A stretch of 64,000 bases of DNA from positions 8,253,501-8,317,500 of the forward strand of contig OZ005611.1 of NCBI GenBank assembly GCA_963930655.1, in the 5' to 3' direction. Shown here in pieces: positions 25,394-38,500 of the stretch. The DNA is from Myrica gale. Taxonomy: Eukaryota; Streptophyta; Magnoliopsida; Fagales; Myricaceae. The notes beneath the pieces are model-generated. The model saw nothing but the letters and a program-made list of their open reading frames with translations, did no database searches and was not told the DNA's origin. A program made the translations under genes and the position numbers. How positions within the stretch are numbered: the stretch's first letter is position 1; each line of letters begins with the position of its first letter.

Positions 25394-25796
25394 GTAATAT
25401 TGGAAGCTTTTTCTCAGTTAATTGTTATATGCAAAATTATCGGCCATTTCCCATTTGGCTGTTTTAAGTCAACTTACAAGCCCACCGGACATTGTTTTAT
25501 AACTCAATAGGATGAGAACAAATAATTGAGCCAACATGCCTGACACGTCAGAAAATAAAAAAGAATACCAAAAAAAGGGAGATGCACAGTTGAGTTTCTA
25601 CCGTATGGTAGCTAGAAGCATGCTTTTCTTATTATCATGCGGCATGCCCCCAGAGTTTTAATTAAATTTGCATGCACACCCTAAAATCTTTAGCTCCGAG
25701 TCATTCCCATTAATACAGAAAATTATTGATTCCGTTTATAAATAGCAGAGTGCACTTTTTTTTTTATCTATGCAGTGTCAATCCCGCGACTTTTTT

Positions 25797-25800
<4 letters not shown>

Positions 25801-25828
<28 letters not shown>
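25801..25828. repeat. TA microsatellite
   Basis: Fourteen uninterrupted TA units in gene-free DNA. Confidence 0.95.
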
Positions 25829-25831
<3 letters not shown>

Positions 25832-26122
25832 AGAGTATTATTTCGAGAATAAAGATATCTCACAGTTTATTTACATCTTCAATAGGAAAAAATCGTAATT
25901 AAGAAAAAAAATCTAAAATGAATGGTCAGAAAAATATTTATAATTATATACGGTCATGAATATTTGTTATCAACGAAACAAACGAGATGGACACTAGTCT
26001 TATCTTTTGCCTTCATCATGATCTCCACAAAAGACTAATTCATGACTGTCTTATATATATATCAAAATATACTATATTACTAATCCCACTTTCTGACTTT
26101 ATATATATATATATATAATTTT

Positions 26123-26419
26123 GGGAAATTGACATTTTAGTCCTTAGGTTTTGGGTATTTTTTCATTTTAGTTCTTCCGTTGTCCATATGTTTAACGACA
26201 CATGTAGCGGTCGACTGGGTATATGTGTTAAAAGTGAGCGATCGACCGGGTCAAAATTGCTGACGTGTCAGAGAGCTCTGTTAAGTATATGGACGACAGA
26301 CCGACGGAATGACCATTTCGTCAAACAATGAAAACTCAAGGACTAGAAACTTGAAAGTTGAAATTGAAGGACTAAAATAAAAAAGTGCCAAAAACTTAAG
26401 GACTAAAAGTGAATTTCTC
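26123..26419. mobile_element. Mutator-like foldback element, 297 bp
   Basis: Ends GGGAAATTGACATTTTAGTC and, inverted, GAGAAATTCACTTTTAGTCC, with arms covering most of the element. Perfect 9-bp direct duplications TATAATTTT flank it at 26114-26122 and 26420-26428. The centre contains ACATGTAGCGGTCG and AAAGTGAGCG, both also found in the element at 44994-45352, so the two belong to one family. No coding capacity. Confidence 0.85.
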
Positions 26420-26981
26420 TATAATTTTTAAAGAGTAAATTTTGGTAGGGCAACCTACATATAATGATGTCCGCCTAATATATAGATAAATTTGGACTAA
26501 CGTCGAATCCACCTCTAACGGATAAAATGCAAAGACGCAACCCAACCCAAGTATTGCCATGAGTGTACAAGCATACAATTTTTACAGGCACGGAGACTCC
26601 GAAGTACTGTTTATGGGTAATGGTATGATAAACAAGAACCTATCTCTCACAAGCGGGTGCCTCTAATTCGAACAATAAGCCCTACTAAGGGTCCAAGGAA
26701 TATATATAAAGACGAGTAGCGCCAATTAGTGGGTTAGGCAACTGAGATTGGATGCATTTGACATACCAATCGGCATGGCATATCCTCACCACCAAGATGA
26801 AAAATTCGTAATGTGATCATACCTTTTTTCTATTTTAAGCATATTATAATGTAATTATCGTAAAAGTTAGACTATAGTTTATAAATCCACTAAGATAAAA
26901 AAAAAAGACAAAGCTGCGTGCCGTATTTCTATCCATTTATTTACCAGAATAACGCATGAAATTGGATTTCAAAGACTTTAA

Positions 26982-27180
26982 GGGTATGTTTGGGACTCAA
27001 ATATTTGGGTCCAAAAATTTAGGTTTAATCATAAAAGATTCACCACATAATTTATTATTATTATAATACTTATTAAAAATCTTCTCTCTCTTTACTTTTT
27101 CACCAACTACCGTAACATATTTTTACTTTATAATATTTTTTAAAACTCAATTACTAAAATTTTTACCCGAAAACATATCC
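26982..27180. mobile_element. Tourist-like MITE with TAA duplication
   Basis: A 199-bp element with ends GGGTATGTTTGGG and, inverted, GGATATGTTTTCGGG, flanked by direct TAA at 26979-26981 and 27181-27183. The AT-rich interior is shared with decayed stretches near 22738-22920. Confidence 0.7.
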
Positions 27181-28302
27181 TAAAAGTCATGAGAGGGTTT
27201 TCATCCATTTAAACCTTTCTGACTGTACTTTATTTATTTATTATATTTTTTCCTTTAGATGGTTCCTTTTTTACTTTTTATTTTTTTCTCTTTGTTCCGT
27301 CTAGGGCTAAGGGCAATGGGCATCATGATCGTCCGGGTATGAGGACAGCGCAACCCTCTTCCCTTGAAAAAGATGACGTTGACTAGGGCAACTCAGAGTA
27401 ATATTACAAAAGTACAAAACCCCTACGTGGGGCACAAACCGAAGTATATCAAACGACGGGACGCTGAGTGCAAAATCTAAATAGTAGGTAGAAAAATATA
27501 TATAAAAACCAAATACAGCGATATGGGCAACTACTGGTGCGCCTCGTTCGTTTAAAAAGTTTCAAAAGAATATATAAACAATCAGTTAAGTTAAAAGAAA
27601 AAACAAACGGACAATAAAAATAAGATAAATAAAATCGAAGAGGAATTTGAAAAATAATAAAAGAAAAAAGATTAGAAAACGCTGTGTATGGTGGATATTG
27701 CAGTAAAGCCAGACCTTCCATGCTCAAGGACGAGAGGACAAGAGAGAGCCGAGGTTGAGAGAGAGAGCGACGGAGAGATGGTGTATGGGTTCAAGAGAGG
27801 GTTTAGGTCCACCAACCGGGTAGTTAGAGATTGAGCTTCTTAACCTAACCGGCCTAACCCTTCTAGCACCAGCAAGAACGAGCTCAAGAAGCAGCAGCAG
27901 CCGTACCCAAGTCAACCACCAGACTACACTCCTGGAACGGGGTCTCAAGCAAAACCCAAAGGGAAAGAAAAAGAGACAGAGACAGAGAAAAATCCCAAAA
28001 AGAAAAAAAAATCAATTTCAGAAAAGAGACAGAAAGAGATAGTTATCATTCTTTTGAGTTTCTCACAGAAGTTTTTCAAGAGAGAGAGGTATATATATGG
28101 GATTCTCACGTGGGAATTGATGAGAACAACAGGAGCAGAATTATGATTAGAAAAAAAGCACTAAAGTGAAAATTCACAGGCCTTTGAGTTCTTACCCTCC
28201 TTTTAAAATTAGCTGAAGAAACAGTTAAGTTTTTCCTCAGTGGGTCTTCTTTATCTTATTGCTGCAATTATTGTTGTTGTATGTGTATCTACAAAGATTT
28301 CG

Positions 28303-29615
28303 ATGAGAAGTAAGGCGTTGCCTTGTTGTATCTGGGAGAGTCTCGGGATCGGAAAGTGTTTGTTTGGTTTGGGAAGGACTGTGTTCCTGCCGATCGGTTG
28401 GTGTCTCCAAGCTTTGCTGTTCCCCACAACACCCACAACTGCTACGGGTTTCCAGGTCTTTTTTTATTATTCTCATTTTCTCTGACTATTTTTTTCTTTT
28501 TTCTTCCGAGACACGAATATCTGCAATTCTCTCTCTCCTATTCTCTCTCTCTCTCCCTCTATTTGTTGCTCTGGATAAGATGATGGTGGCGATGATGAGA
28601 AAATGAAGTTCATCCGGTTTTTGTTTTCTGAACATACTGTGGTTACAGAAGGTTGTTGGTCTTTCGTTTTGCTTGCTACTTTCTCCCCTTTTGTTTTGTT
28701 TGATCTTTTTTTCAGTTCTTTCATTTTCGGTTGTTGGTTTCTGTGTTATTTTTTGTTATGTTTTTCCCATTAATTTTTTCTTCTTTTTATGTTCCAAAAT
28801 AATGAGTTGTTCTAAGGATGTCTTTGTTAAAAAAAATTTACAAAATTTTTCACCGACTCACGATAAAATAATACAATATAATCTTTCTCCCATCAAATTC
28901 TATATTTATTTACCGTGTATTGTTTCTGATTTATTTTTGGGTCATTATTGTTCGTATATGTAATTGGTTGATAATTGAAGATGTCTACTCGGTGGAGAAA
29001 TGGGGTTTGCGGCGTATTTGATTCTTTTTTCTGCTGAGGTTGTTTACAACGGTTTTCTTTTAATCGTTGTCTAAGATTGATCGCGTTGATACTTGAGTAG
29101 AAATGATATTTAAGAAAGAAACCCTGTTAGTCGATATGTGGATTCGATATCTGCATGCAAACGAAGTTTGCTGCTTTGAATGATCTTTTTTTTTTCTTTT
29201 TTCTTTTTTCTTTTTTGCCTCTGAACCTTAAATTTATGCCTTTTATCTACTGTTGGGTGCTGCTACTGTTACCTTGCTCTTCCACCATTAATAGCTGCTG
29301 TTCGTTAAAAAATGATAACAGCGAATTTTGTATCGGCTTATGGCATATTTGTTCTGGCAAAGTGATCATCTTATACGTAGATTGCACGAGATTTAATCAG
29401 AGAAAAACTGCAGGAGACATAGCTGTAGGACTGGTATTCTCTTAAGCAGTTATGCTTACACTTGTTTGCTGCGAGACTAAAATCTGATACACTGATTCTT
29501 TAAATTCATTTTTCGGAACGTAGTTTGTTTTATACGAAACGATAATAGGAATGGTTACTTACAGGACGCTGTTTTGATTGGCTATTTTCAGTTCCTGGGT
29601 GCCTTCGTAATCTGA
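28303..29615 (+). other. 58-codon uORF in the BEL1-like gene leader, split by a predicted intron
   Basis: An ATG at 28303 opens 51 codons to 28455, which reads TTCCAG before GT. The leader exon predicted from 29592 (after TTTTCAG) continues the same frame for seven codons to TGA at 29613-29615, 39 bases before the main ATG. A ten-codon uORF starting at 28281 overlaps it out of frame. The peptide begins MRSKALPCCIWESLG and ends FLGAFVI. Splicing of the leader is inferred from site sequences only. Confidence 0.45.
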
Positions 29616-29654
29616 ATCAAATCAAAGGTGGAGAGGTTTACAGATTTGAAAAAT

Positions 29655-32600
29655 ATGGTTACTTTTTACACTAGTTCAAATAATCAAAGAGATGCTGCGC
29701 CCGTGCTTTACTTAAGGGAACATTTGCCAAGTTCGTTTGCAGAAGCACCGGTTCTTCCAGGTAATATGATGATGTATATGAATTCCGGGTCATACTCGGA
29801 CGCTTTGGCTGGGAATTCTCAGCACCAAAACAACTGCATGGAAATCCCTTCGTTGGGTCCTTCAAATTCCGCACAACAGCAGCAAGAAATCTTGTCAAAT
29901 CTTGGTGGATCGCGCAGTGTGGAGCATGATTTTAGTGCATGGAGGGAAGGTAGACATGAGATGCCTTTTCCACACCCAATGGGTGGCTCTCCCAGTATTC
30001 TTCACAGTGGACAAAACTTGCAGGGTCAGGGATTATCCCTCAGCCTCAGCACACAAATACCCACAGGAATCCAAATGCCATCTCTCCCATATCGGAATCC
30101 TAATCCAGGATTTGCTTCATTCTTGAGCCCACTTTCGGGTGATAGTGGCGATAGGACTGGCTCAACTAGAGATGAACAGTTGAGAAATGCTGAGTACTTG
30201 CCACATAATTTTCCAGGAGGTAATCAAGAACTAAATAAGGAGGATTTATCCCCATATGGGATGTCGAGCATTGTTAGAAACATTCCCTATTCTAAATATC
30301 TCAAGGCATCACAGCAACTGCTTGATGAAGTGGTTAATTTCCGAAAAGCTCTAAAGCAGCCTCAGACTATGAGAAATGAAAGCACGCATGAGCATCTGGT
30401 TAAAAGTCCCAAGGAGGGGGATGGTGGAGTGTCTTCATACCCTCAAGAGTCAGCCAGTAACTCCTCCTGTGAGCTTTCTCATGCCGAAAAACAAGAGTTA
30501 CAGAACAAATTGACGAAGCTATTGTCCATGTTGGATGAGGTAAGACAAATAAAGCAGTTTTCATGTTTCTTTCTGAGATAATCATGTCATCTATCCCACT
30601 TGTGTGGTCATTTGACTGTGGAAGGGGTTTATTTTTAAGATGCAGAAAATGTGAACCTAATCTTCTGATAAATTTGCACTCTATTTAATAGCACTCCTAC
30701 ATACTCATTGTGATTGAAGGTTGTGTTTGTGATGCATTCATGGATGCATGTGAAAACTTTAAAAGTTAATTTTTCTCACTGCCTGGGGTGCATAAGAGGA
30801 AGGTATCCTAGCATTCATATATGCGAGAAGTGATGAAGGCAGATAGTAACCTGAAGTATGTTCACATTTGAAGGTATTATTATGATTTTCATCTCATGTT
30901 TTCCAAATTGAGGACCTCTAAAACATGAGCGTGCATGTGTGTGTCCGAGAATTAGTTAACTGGAGGATCTCGTTTTAGTATTACATGCTGCTGATTCGGC
31001 TAAAGGATGTTTATAATGTTACTGATTAGCTTCCAAGTATTCCGTGTGTCCTATTAGTGCTCAACAATTTTTGTCGGTAGAAGGTGCATTCATCCCACGG
31101 ATATGGGGAGGTGTGTTGGTATTCCATAGATAACAGTACACTATCTTGTTATCTAATTTTGTATGTTTAAACAACTAATGATGTTGCCAAATTTTTGAAA
31201 TTTTCTGCGAAGGGTAAAATTAAAATTTTATGGTAGAGCTTTAGGATGTAGAGTTTTGTAAAATTTTGTTGATCATTGGAGGATGAAATGTTCAGCAAGT
31301 TAAACTTACCAAACTTATGGTGCTGACATATAATTGTCCCAACTTTTCTGTTGTCAGCTTACCTAAATACAGTTCATATTTGTAAATTGGGTAAAGGTGA
31401 TGATATCAGCCAACCTGTAGGAACTAGTGAATAGATAAGATCACAAACTCTTCTTTTATGTTATAATATTATGGTTATTACTTGATTGTAGCATATGAAA
31501 TTCTATAATTCTATGGGAATTAAGTGTAGTCTTCTGAATGGGTCACCGCATTTTTCTGTTAATAATATGATTGCTTTGCAAATTAGACACTACCCTCGAC
31601 TTTCCACATCTCAAACTGCAGGTTTGTAAATCATCAGGCATAATTCCTGGTGCAGCATTTTATGGGACTGCTTGAGGCCTTGCATTTTGTCCTAAATCTA
31701 ATTTTCAACGGTTGGATATTTTCATGGTCCACTGGAAGTGTGCTTTACATACTGAGGTGTCTAAAGTAATGAACAAAAGTCTAAGAAAGATGAAGAGACA
31801 TTTTCATCTGTGGCAATTAAAGATTAAGAGGCATTTTCATCTGTGGCAATTCTGACACTAATTTAGGACGGGGAAAAGTGCTTTTATCACCAAGATGTGG
31901 ACACTATATAGGAAAATAGTTGGTGATGCTTGGAGTTTATGCTCGATTCTCACACCAATTACACTCTTTCTTAATTAAAGAATTGAGTTGATAGCTTTGA
32001 TCATCTGTTGGCTGCTCTCTCGTCTCTTTTATAGTGTAATACGTGAATCAAGTACTTTTTGCTGGATTATGATAGAACTAATGCATATTCTACATTTAAA
32101 CCCCATGTTACCAGCTGATTCTTAAATGATGAAAGTGAAGACGCATTCTGATGATTTAATCATTGTTTCTATTGCATTTTGAGGAGTTGAACATCTTCTC
32201 CCCACAAGGTTTAATTTCGTGATCATTTTGCACAGGTAGAAAGAAGGTACAAACAGTATTATCACCAGATGCAGATTGTGGTGTCATCATTTGATGTGAT
32301 TGTGGGATGTGGAGCAGCTAAACCATATACAGCACTTGCCCTCCAGACTATCTCCTGCCACTTTCGGTGCTTGCGTGATGCAATCACAGCCCAGATAAGA
32401 GCAACCCGAAAGAGCCTTGGGGAGCAAGATACTTCAGGAAGCAGTAAAGGAGTTGGAATATCTCGCCTCCGATACGTGGACCAGCAGCTCAGGCAACAGA
32501 GGGCTCTTCAGCAGCTTGGTATGATGCAGCAACATGCGTGGAGACCACAAAGGGGGCTGCCCGAAAGCTCCGTTTCAGTTCTCCGTGCTTGGCTGTTTGA

Positions 32601-34127
32601 GCATTTCCTTCATCCGTAAAACCTCTAACTTATCCCTCCTCTCCCCCCACTCCCCCTCCAAAAAAAATTGTTGCAAATTTTCTTGTAAGATATCTCTGAG
32701 CACTTTAGTTAATCTAAGTTCTTAATTTGTTGTTTGCCAGATATCCTAAGGATTCTGACAAGATCATGCTAGCGAGGCAGGCAGGCTTGACTAGAAGTCA
32801 GGTAAAAGTCATATGGTTTTGTTATATAATAGTTTGTGCAGTAGCACGTCAGGTGCTTTGTGCTCTTAAGGAAAATCTAGAGTACTTCATTATTCTAGAA
32901 AATTGTGGCCTGTTGACAGAAAAATTCCAGGACTCACTTTTTAGACAAGGGTGGAGAAGTTTGAGAAGCCAGAGACATGTGGTAGCTACGGGCGTTAGGA
33001 ATAATGCACAAAAAAAGTTAAAGAACAGATTAACTAGGATAGAACTTTGTAAAAAAAAAAGGCATTTGTTTTCGTTTCTTCTGCTTTTAGTAGGAACCAG
33101 ATCATTGGGTTTCTTTGGAGATAACACAAGCCATTCTGTGGTGATATGTCCATGGATACAACATAAAGTGGAAAGTTTTGGAGTTGCTACTAATCAACTG
33201 GGATGTGGTTATACCATGTCATTTTTCGGTTTTATGCCCCCCACCTTTCCCCAATCACTAGATTTGAGGCACACTAGTTGGGATCTAAAAGTAACAACGT
33301 CATGCACTCCTTGGGTTTTTTTTTTGTCTGGTCCTTATTATTCATTAAAAATGTCCTGTCTTAACTGGCTATGAGTTATTTGTATGTTTCCTTTTTCTTT
33401 TTTTGACGGCGCCTTTGAGCTGTTTCAGGTCTCAAACTGGTTTATAAATGCACGAGTGCGTCTTTGGAAGCCCATGGTCGAGGAGATGTACAAAGAAGAG
33501 ATTGGAGGTGCTGAGATGCACTCTAATTCTTCATCTGAAAATGCAGCCAAGGCAACAGGAGGTGATAATGGAACCTCTGAGGAAAGAGGGGAAGATTTCC
33601 AACAAAGTGCGAGTTCAACAGCCACTGAGAGATGCAGCACTGGTCAACTCATGGACTCCAAACCCGATCATGTTCCTGATGTGGAAATGGTAGGATCTAC
33701 TGGAGTAGTAAATTATCAAAATGGGACTCGTGGAGAAGCTGAAAACGAATATGGGCTAGTTAAGCGCAGGGAGGAACAAAGGACTAGTATGGAGGATTGT
33801 AGTTTCTTCCCTGATGCAATAGTCCAATCTGAAGCTTCCAGTGAAAGGTTCATGGCAGCTGCTGCAGCATATCACATGTCAGAATTGGGGAGGTTTGGGG
33901 GTGGAAATGGGGTATCTCTCACATTGGGGTTGCAGCATTGTGAGGATGGCAGCCTACCCATGTCTGGTATTAACCACCACAGCTTCGTTACCGTGAGAGG
34001 GGACCAAATGTACAATGCTGCGCCACCGTCTGTAGGTGCTGAGACCACAGACTTCGAATGCATAAATCCTGGTAACCAGCAGCATAGGTTCAGTTCTCCC
34101 CATCTATTGCATGATTTTGTAGTGTGA
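29655..34127 (+). CDS. BLH1: BEL1-like homeodomain transcription factor
   Basis: TALE-class homeodomain factor that acts in the nucleus as a heterodimer with KNOX proteins to control meristem and organ development. Four exons (29655-30539, 32236-32615, 32741-32801 and 33429-34127) join in frame to 674 residues. The SKY region is at about 213-229 ([17 protein letters not shown]). The BELL domain is at about 271-345, ending FRCLRDAI. The homeodomain is at about 398-460, with the TALE PYP loop (HPYPKDSDK) and recognition helix [20 protein letters not shown]-type motifs lie at both ends: LSLSLST near 127 and GVSLTLGL near the C-terminus. ATG 29655 is chosen because the frame upstream starts only at a GTG. 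Residue 336 is Cys in TISCHFRC, where the family normally has Arg (TISRHFRC). The BLH1 name is the closest group from memory; a near paralogue is possible. Confidence 0.94.
31786..31851. repeat. 33-bp tandem duplication in the BEL1-like gene intron 1
   Basis: Two adjacent copies sharing CATTTTCATCTGTGGCAATT, differing at a few bases in the first half. Confidence 0.8.
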
Positions 34128-35525
34128 AAATGCTGATTGCGGATCCACATGGTTGGTTTTTGAAGTATTATTGCTTGCAAGAGGTACAGTAATTACCTGG
34201 CTATAGACTGTTCCTCCGTGAACATTGGTGATCTTGCTTGCAGATGTGGTTAGAAAAGATTGCATTTCTCCTGATATGGTCAAATATAAGACACAGTTGT
34301 AGTATATGAAGGAATTGGTTGGAAGATTAGCATATTTGTAAAGATAAATATTTTTTTGTTTAGCATGTGGAAAAGGAATTGTACAATTAGTGCCTACTTC
34401 ATTTCCATGAAGGAAGGTTTTATAATTTGAAATAAAAGGATGATTGGATGTTGGCCTCTCCGCATATCTTTTATTGCCTCGGTTGGTGTTTCCGTCGCTG
34501 CCAAGTTTCGAAGTGATAGATGAGTATTAGCCTGCTGATTCACCAACTCTAAAGGCTCTTTACATTGGTTCTTTGGACCATCTGAACAGGTCAAGGGAAG
34601 CCTGGGATTTTTCGCAACAACGTAGTTCAGCAGCCGTGATCTTTGTCTATTTCTTTCGCTACGCTACACTCCCCCCAAACTTGTATCCAACCCTTTTGCA
34701 GAAACTCTGGAATGGCAAATGGGTCAAAATCATAATAGAAACTTGTGTGACCTTTTCTTGATTCTGCTTTGGATCGTCATGCTTAGTTGCCAGAATACCC
34801 CCTGTTGTCATCTTCTCCAAATGAATTTTCACAAGACAACATTCACTTCAGCTTCTACAAGAATTTGGAACATATAAAGGTGCCACTAGACATACAAGAT
34901 TTAAAAACAAGGAGGAGGGAAGATGGCTGCCATCAAAAGGGGCATAAGTTCGTAAGAAGATGTATTCCAATCGCCTTTGTTCTTCCCACTAAATCTTATT
35001 CCTCTTCTTGGGAAGCTTCTACGACATTAATGTTGTACCCACTTGATTCCAGGTACTACTGAATTTCCAATTAACATAAATCCATTTATTTTCACCTTCC
35101 TGAATTGATGGGGCAAACCTATTTTATAATAAAAACTATGGTACGGTACGACTTCAGACTGAAAATTTCAGTTAAAGAGGATCAACAAAAGCATCGGACG
35201 TCCTTCAGCTAATTAGAAGAAATAAATCCCATCCTTCGCGTACCATTAAGAGTATATATTAGTAAGATGAAACCACAAAAAGCGACAGCAAAATTGCCAC
35301 ACATCATTAACCATAATCCCAGGCTCCTCTGGAGGTATGCTATACAGAAACCTCCCCCAGGAGAAATCAGAGTAAAGAAAAGTAGTCCAAAAGGGATTGG
35401 GAAAAGTGGTTGTCGCTTAGAGCAAGCATCCTGCCAATAAGGCTTTGTTTGAGTTTGTCTCCCGTATCAGAATGCATAATAAACTAAAGTATGAACAGGT
35501 GTACGAGCCAGATGAAGATTCTCGC
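34128..35525. other. convergent spacer between the BEL1-like and SNF2 genes
   Basis: About 1.4 kb expected to hold the two 3' UTRs. Short open frames lack domain support. A possible small terminal exon of the SNF2 gene at about 35429-35367 is discussed with that gene. Confidence 0.55.
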
Positions 35526-38500
35526 TCAGCCAGCCAGAATTGCGATATAATTTGTTCCTCCTACTCCAGTGCTTGGGCTTACAATGACGCAACGATCTAC
35601 CTGAAAAATATCCCGAACAAAAAATTTAGGGGACAATTGAATATTAATACAAGGATCATGACAGTGGACGAGGATGAATCTGCATACTAACCTATTGTAT
35701 AGAACCTTTACATCTTCCCCTAACAATGGACTCTCCAAGAAGAGATCACCGCACTCTTTCACATCCACAGTCTTCACATCAAAATCCTTATAACCACAAT
35801 ATTCATTCCATTCAAACCACATCTTTGAAATTACTTCCTTCTTGAAGCAAGTGTTATGATCGTCCTCTTCAGGTGAATCGGCAGCTACCAACCTATATGC
35901 AAAAACTCTCCTCTTCTGACCCGGTCGAAATGCACGGCCTATCGCTTGGCGGGTCACTGATGGATTAAGAGGAACATCCAGAATAATAATGCGGGATGCC
36001 CCAACCAAAGATATACCCTCCCCACATGCCTTGATCGAACCAAAGAAGACTTTGGCTTCAGAAGAATTGTTGAAGCGCTCCACGGACCATTCGCGATGGT
36101 CAGAAGTCGATTCACCTGAAATAACAAAGATTTCTCTTCCAGGACTCCAACCCTTTGTCTTCACTGCTAATCTCTCCAGAAATTTCAAAGGTAGGAGGTA
36201 CTGACTGAAAACAAGAAGCTTCTCTCCCACTGCCTCACATAAACTAAGCATATTAAGAAAGAATTTTGCCTTCACTCCATCTACCACATCTAATTTCTCC
36301 AAGATCGGATCCACTGTATCGGCTGTGGCATGATTCTCGGAGAAAGAATTAAGTGTAGGGTGGAGATAGACAGCACTCCCAACAGAGCTAATCTTGAATT
36401 TCCTTACCAACCTTTTCAATTTCGCAACTTCATGCTTTTGTCTGGAGCTGAGATTCAGTACTACAGTGAAATCAACAAGACCGGGAAGCTCATCCAGGAA
36501 GTCCCCTTTATAATAATGAAGGACCTTACTGGTCATCTCACGTAGATCTTGTATGACAGCCACTTTCCTTCTAAAATCATTGTCCTTCTGTAAGGTGTCT
36601 TCAACTAAATCGTAGAAAGCCGATGCACCTGCTTTGAACTGCCTTCTCACACCCTGTATATCTAATCTACTCATTATGCGCTTGACAACACCGCGAGAGG
36701 TTTCCAATCGTAGAAACTTTGGTCGGACAAGATTCAAAATATTGAACACTTCTTTGACATGATTTTGATAGAGGGTTCCTGAAAGTACAACTTTTCTAGG
36801 TGTTTGCACCTTAACAAGGGACTGTAACATATCAGTGTTCTCATTTCTTGGAGTGTGGCCTTCGTCAAGAACAAGAATGGAAGGAGCCTTAAGAAGTATC
36901 TCTTGACATGACGCAGAGATCTTGCTGGATTCATTGTCACAAACAATATTTGAGAATTGTTTGTACCCTAAGAAGAGAATACTCTTGCACTCTACCCACT
37001 GTTTCAACACCTCAAGTTGCTGACTCCGGTTATCTGCTTTGACAGTGTAGAAATCATACAGTGGAATATCCTCCACTTGCCATGTCTGGAATTCCTTTTT
37101 CCAAGTTTGCAAGATTCCTTTAGGTAGCACGACCAGTGGTCTAGCATGTGGGTACTTTCCCAGGAAGCTTTGCATAAAGCTAATTATCATGAACGTCTTC
37201 CCAGACCCAGGAGCGTGGGCCAAGATGCAGCCCCCAGGATTCTCACCCACCAAGTTGCTAATAAGAAAATTGAAACCCTCCACTTGATGAGGTTTCATTT
37301 GTTTCCTATGCCTTGGATGGGCAGATATTTCAGCTACCAACAGTTCATCTTTGGAAAATTTAACTCCAAATACCTCAGTTGCGTCTTTGTCTTTGGCATT
37401 TCGAGAATCAGTTGGGTAAGTCCGGGTACTCCTTTTGCCCTGAAATGAAATGAAAAATACTTATCAAAGGCAGTTGAATTTCCAAAAGAAGACAATGAGT
37501 TAACATGGCATTAAAATATCCCTTGTGATTTCAAGCACATCAAGTAACTCATGGCTTTAAATCCAGAAGCCATCTGTACAATGTTACCGAACCAGAGCTC
37601 AATATCATCAAGTACCAATGAATTTCATCAACTTACATCAGGAAAACAGCAGCAACGATCTATCTCACAAACATTTAACTATTAAAATCAAAAAGAAGGA
37701 AAAAAAGGACCGCCACTTGGAATAAGCTATTTTATATACCGCTGTTCCTTGCCGACCAAATTAGTGAATTAAAAAGGAATACAGATATGAAAATTGAATA
37801 AATGCACCAGCAGTCCTCACCTTATTGTACTGCAACTCAATTATGGTCTCAATTTCTCTGTCTATAACCCCACAAATGCGACAAACGTAACCAAGATCAT
37901 CCTTTAAGACAAAAGAGTGATCACAGTCCTCCCCTTCTTCTCTTGCTTGTGCATCAGCTATTGGATCCATTGCAGCATCCTAGTGAATACAATATAAAGT
38001 CAGTAGTGACGGTTTCACATATACAAAATGGTGTTTCCCCACTCCCTAATAAGGTTGGACAACCATTTATTCATTCGCTAATGTTTTGGGGTAACATTTA
38101 ACAAGCGACTCAAATTGAAGGCTAGATTTTAAGAATTGTGCAGCAATTTTGAAGCATAATTATGAGCAGAACATTGTAGTTGGTGCTCATTCAAAAATGC
38201 ATAAACAGTCAAGTTTTAAGAACCCACGATATAAGCCTACGATATGACAAATGTGAAAGGAGCTAATGTAATGTAAAGACAACTAAGAAAAAGTACAAGA
38301 GCAAATAAAAAGCACAAAAAACTAAGAGCAAATAAAAAGCACAAAAAACTAAGCAAAATGTTTAATCAAAGAAAATAGCGTGGATGTACCTATAAACTAC
38401 CACCAATTAGCATGTTTTAGCTACCTTAAGGACATTTCATCCCACAGAATCACCTGGCAATGACTTCTTTGCGGAAGGAAATATTGCCAGCTATGTAGGG

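Larger units (their letters stand above)
19547..27700. other. 8-kb gene-free region rich in short transposons
   Basis: No gene model could be built here on either strand. Identified elements are listed separately. Two further AT-rich stretches, 22738-22920 and 23820-24010, resemble the element at 26982-27180, with TTATTATTATAATA-like and CTTCTCTCTT blocks in the same order, but their termini are not clear. The stretches 19600-20300, 20540-21390 and 25400-26100 show nothing recognisable apart from AT microsatellites. Confidence 0.6.

Noticed and set aside
20318-27180. Clustered short repeats as a possible CRISPR-like or satellite array
   Set aside because: The units are unrelated MITEs with their own termini; there is no regular spacing or spacer structure.
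29628-29654. In-frame extension of the BEL1-like protein starting MERFTDLKN
   Set aside because: The first codon is GTG, not ATG. The ATG at 29655 is the first usable start and gives a normal N-terminus.
32727-33374. 215-codon plus-strand open frame in the BEL1-like gene
   Set aside because: It is exon 3 plus read-through into the next intron; the splice sites at 32801 and 33429 explain the coding part.
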